Assembly: GCA_965247255.1 (NCBI GenBank) | Contig: CBDFGS010000008.1 | Coordinates: 372,001 to 436,000 of the forward strand | Length of the DNA: 64,000 bases | Origin: CBDFGS01 sp965247255 | Lineage (GTDB): Bacteria; Chloroflexota; Dehalococcoidia; Lucifugimonadales; CAUZJF01 | Direction: 5' to 3' | Part shown: in pieces, positions 61,346 through 64,000 of the stretch | Layout of the letters: every line of letters starts with the position of its first letter | Numbering within the stretch: position 1 is the stretch's first letter | The notes under the pieces: generated by a model | What the model was told of the DNA's origin: nothing | The model's input: the letters and a program-made list of their open reading frames with translations, nothing else | Database searches by the model: none | Program-made: the position numbers and the translations under genes

Positions 61346-64000
61346 ATGAAGAAGCTCTCGACATTCTTAACCATCACGGTCCTGCTGATCGCGCTCATGT
61401 CCTGTGACAGGGACGATGCGACGACGGACCCGCCTCCTGTAGGGCCGGGGACGCAGGAAGCGACATCGACACCCGAACCTACGCCGGCGTCCAGACGATC
61501 GCCGGGGGGAACGGCGGACCCGAACAGGGGACCTGTGGGTACTGCGACCCCCACGCCGACACCCAGGCGGGTGGTGACTGTTCCGGGTCTCGCGGCGGAC
61601 AGCTTCATCGCCGTCGTTCCGCGAACCCTTCGAACAGGCTACTCGGAGCGGGTCTCCGTATCGCTCTTTAACGGCGACCGGCCCGTGTCGGGCCACGTGC
61701 GGCTGACCCTGCTAGACGCGGGTACCTCGGTGCTCACCGTCGACGCAAAGGTGGACGGGGCAGCCAACATCGAGCTTCCGGTCCCGCAGCTCGAACGGGG
61801 CAAGTACGAGATCGAAGTCGAGGTGGGGGAGGTCTCGGAGACCCGGAGGGCGTCCGTCGAGGTCGAGGACGGCGTGCTGCTGTTCGTCGAGACCGACAAG
61901 CCGATCTACAAGCCGGGACAGACAGTCCATATCCGGCTGATGACGTTGGACGCCCTGCTGAAGCCCTGGCAGTCTGCCGCTACGATCGAGGTGCAGGACG
62001 CCAAGGGCATCAAGGTCTTCAGGAAGGAGGTCGCGACTGACGACTACGGCATGGTGACGGTCGACCTTCCGCTGTCGACGGAGCCGAACCTGGGCGTCTG
62101 GAAGCTCACGGCCCTCGCGGGCGATCAGAAGACGCAGCTCGACGTGCGTGTCGAGGAGTACGTTCTGCCGAAGTACGAGGTCACCGTCGAGACCGATCGC
62201 GACTGGCTGCTGGCCGGCGACCCGATCAGCGGCACCGTCTCCGGAGAGTACTCCTTCGGCAAGCCGGTCGTGGGCGAGGTAGAGATCGTGGCCTCGCGGT
62301 ACGTCGGGAGGTGGGAGGAGTTCGCGCGGTTCAGCGGCCCCATCGACGGCGACACGACGTTCGAGCTGCCTGCTGTGGGCTACGTCGCAGGCGTGCCGCA
62401 GGCCGGCGGCCAGGGGAACCTCACCCTCGACGTGACCATCCGGGAGAGGGGCACCGGATACGAGGAGAAGACCAGCAGGCTCTTGACCGTAGCGGCCACG
62501 CCGGTGACGCTGAAGGTGATACCCGATAGCCGCGTATTCAAGCCCGGCCTGGAGATGTCGTACCTGGTCGTCGCCCAGGAGCCGGACGGCTCACCCGTGG
62601 ACACCGCCGTGACCCTCAACATCAGCTACATGGACAGGGAGTTCGAGCAGGTCAGTGCGGAGACGATTCGGGTCAGGACCTCCGGTGGCAAGGCCATCGC
62701 GAAGGCGACGCCACCCTCTGAAGCCGCCGCGTTGACACTGGAAGCGAACGCCGACCAGGCGCACACCTCGCTTGCGCTTCAATCGGGCCACTCGCCCTCG
62801 GGGAACTTCATCCATCTTGAGCAGGTGACCGAGGGCGATATCGCCGTGGGCGATACCGTGCTGTTCAGGGTCGACTCGACGCGGGAGGCGCGCAACTTCT
62901 ACTATGAGGTGCTCTCCAGGGGCACCGTCATCTTCTCCGACGTATCGTCGGGCCCGGACATCGAGCTCGTCGCGACGCAGCTCATGGCCCCATCTTCGCG
63001 CATCCTCGTCTACCAGGTACTACCGAACAACGAGATCGCCGCCGACTACCTTCCCTTCAGCGTAGAGGCGTCCTATCCGCACGAGGTGCAGGTGGGTTTC
63101 AGCGAGGAGGAGGTGCGGCCGGGCACCGCGGTCGACATAAACGTCCAGACGCAGGGCGAATCTCGGGTCGGTCTCGTGGCCGTGGACAGGTCGGTCTTCA
63201 TCCTGGCCCAGAATCGCCTGAACCTGCAGCAGGTCTTCAACGAGCTTGAGAAGCTCTACATGGAGCCGCAGGTGGAGCTCCACGAGGCGCGCCGCATCAA
63301 CACCATCACGACGCGCGGCGCACACGAGACGTTCCGAGACGCCGGCACGATCGTACTGACGAACAAGGACGTTCCGTCGGGCGAGAAGCACGAGCGGCCG
63401 CGGCCCGTGGAAATGGAAATGATTGCTGCTGCACCTGCTGCACCTGCACCTGCTCCAGTCAGCATTGGTGCTCCGGCCCCCGAAGCCAGTCCCGTCCAGA
63501 GCGCGCCGGAGGACCTGGCGGAGGTGAAGCGGGTGCGCCAGTTCTTCCCGGAGACGTGGATATGGCAGGACATATATGCCGGCGATGACGGCGCCGCCAC
63601 CGTGCCGGTCGAAGCGCCCGACAGCATCACGACGTGGATGCTCCGCGCAGTAGGCATCTCGAAGGAGCACGGGCTCGGTATGGGAGAGAGCTCGCTCCGG
63701 GTGTTCCAGCCGTTCTTCCTGACGGTCGATCTGCCCTTCTCCGCGATTCGAGGCGAGGAGCTGCCCGTCAAGGTCGCGCTGTTCAACTACCTGGAGACAT
63801 CGCAGGAGATATTCGTCGAGATCGAGGAGGCCGACTGGTTCGACCTGCTCGACGAGCCGTTGAAGTCGATCACCATCGATGCCAACGACATCGGCGGGGC
63901 CGAGTTCATGATTCGCCCCAGGGGTCTCGGCCGCAACCCCGTCAAGATCACCGCGCGAAGCACCGAGGCCGCGGACGCCGTCATCAAGGAGATGCTGGTG
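61346..64000 (+). CDS. Alpha-2-macroglobulin family lipoprotein (partial)
   Basis: The gene runs off the window after 885 codons with no stop. It begins with a lipoprotein signal (LLIALMSC, lipobox Cys20) and a Thr/Pro-rich linker. MG domains follow with VETDKPIYKPGQTVHIR. A low-complexity bait-like stretch (EMEMIAAAPAAPAPAPVSIGAP, about 690-715) comes next, then FFPETWIWQD, a hallmark usually seen in eukaryote-like members. The thioester motif, if present, lies beyond the window. These proteins trap proteases at the cell surface. The ATG at 61346 is preceded by an AGGTGAG site. It lies 198 bases after the LRR gene and may be expressed with it. Confidence 0.88.
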   Translation, partial: MKKLSTFLTITVLLIALMSCDRDDATTDPPPVGPGTQEATSTPEPTPASRRSPGGTADPNRGPVGTATPTPTPRRVVTVPGLAADSFIAVVPRTLRTGYSERVSVSLFNGDRPVSGHVRLTLLDAGTSVLTVDAKVDGAANIELPVPQLERGKYEIEVEVGEVSETRRASVEVEDGVLLFVETDKPIYKPGQTVHIRLMTLDALLKPWQSAATIEVQDAKGIKVFRKEVATDDYGMVTVDLPLSTEPNLGVWKLTALAGDQKTQLDVRVEEYVLPKYEVTVETDRDWLLAGDPISGTVSGEYSFGKPVVGEVEIVASRYVGRWEEFARFSGPIDGDTTFELPAVGYVAGVPQAGGQGNLTLDVTIRERGTGYEEKTSRLLTVAATPVTLKVIPDSRVFKPGLEMSYLVVAQEPDGSPVDTAVTLNISYMDREFEQVSAETIRVRTSGGKAIAKATPPSEAAALTLEANADQAHTSLALQSGHSPSGNFIHLEQVTEGDIAVGDTVLFRVDSTREARNFYYEVLSRGTVIFSDVSSGPDIELVATQLMAPSSRILVYQVLPNNEIAADYLPFSVEASYPHEVQVGFSEEEVRPGTAVDINVQTQGESRVGLVAVDRSVFILAQNRLNLQQVFNELEKLYMEPQVELHEARRINTITTRGAHETFRDAGTIVLTNKDVPSGEKHERPRPVEMEMIAAAPAAPAPAPVSIGAPAPEASPVQSAPEDLAEVKRVRQFFPETWIWQDIYAGDDGAATVPVEAPDSITTWMLRAVGISKEHGLGMGESSLRVFQPFFLTVDLPFSAIRGEELPVKVALFNYLETSQEIFVEIEEADWFDLLDEPLKSITIDANDIGGAEFMIRPRGLGRNPVKITARSTEAADAVIKEMLV

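Noticed and set aside
1..64000. tRNA and rRNA genes
   Set aside because: I looked for the TTCGA-type T-loop and anticodon-arm patterns in the intergenic regions and found none that fold as a tRNA; no rRNA signature was seen. A covariance search would be decisive.

Overview
The window is GC-rich chromosomal DNA from a bacterium, most likely a member of the Chloroflexota (Dehalococcoidia/SAR202 type). This is an inference from gene content: a luciferase-like monooxygenase beside an enolase-superfamily enzyme, an archaellin-like domain, a BTAD regulator, a class E-like sortase, trehalose synthesis genes, and dispersed intergenic hairpin repeats. No rRNA, tRNA or CRISPR array was found.

Region 1 (1-24549) is ordinary chromosome. 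It holds a BNR-repeat sialidase-like protein, a 2-hydroxyacid dehydrogenase, a TPR protein, a fumarylacetoacetase-family enzyme, the infC-rpmI-rplT operon (probably with an AUA start on infC), a membrane protein ending in an archaellin-like domain, a thioredoxin, a sortase, an enolase-superfamily/luciferase-like pair, ftsZ behind a promoter with an SOS-box-like operator, otsB/otsA, and an oligopeptide ABC transporter. The first permease gene of that transporter has lost its 5' end at an IS1380 copy.

Region 2 (24550-57281) is an accessory island lying between two same-orientation IS1380 copies. It contains (a) a RusA-like nuclease gene split by a 764-bp insert that carries one secreted crystallin-like gene; (b) a phage-like control locus, with an array of small HTH genes and a decayed PP-loop gene facing an XRE/ImmA pair; (c) a complete serine recombinase and three recombinase fragments; (d) a second decayed PP-loop copy; (e) accessory genes including a zinc-ribbon membrane protein and a protein with four HTH domains; (f) a VapBC-like pair followed by a two-gene unit of a nuclease-methyltransferase (1054 aa) and a 1717-aa fusion of a DEDD exonuclease, a RecQ helicase and a UvrD-like helicase; (g) a HAD-like gene between repeats and a membrane-anchored nucleotidyltransferase; and (h) an IS21 element. 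The two-gene unit in (f) is the best candidate for an undescribed defence system.

Region 3 (57282-64000) encodes surface proteins: a large triplicated leucine-rich-repeat protein with a C-terminal membrane anchor, then an alpha-2-macroglobulin-like lipoprotein that runs off the end of the window.
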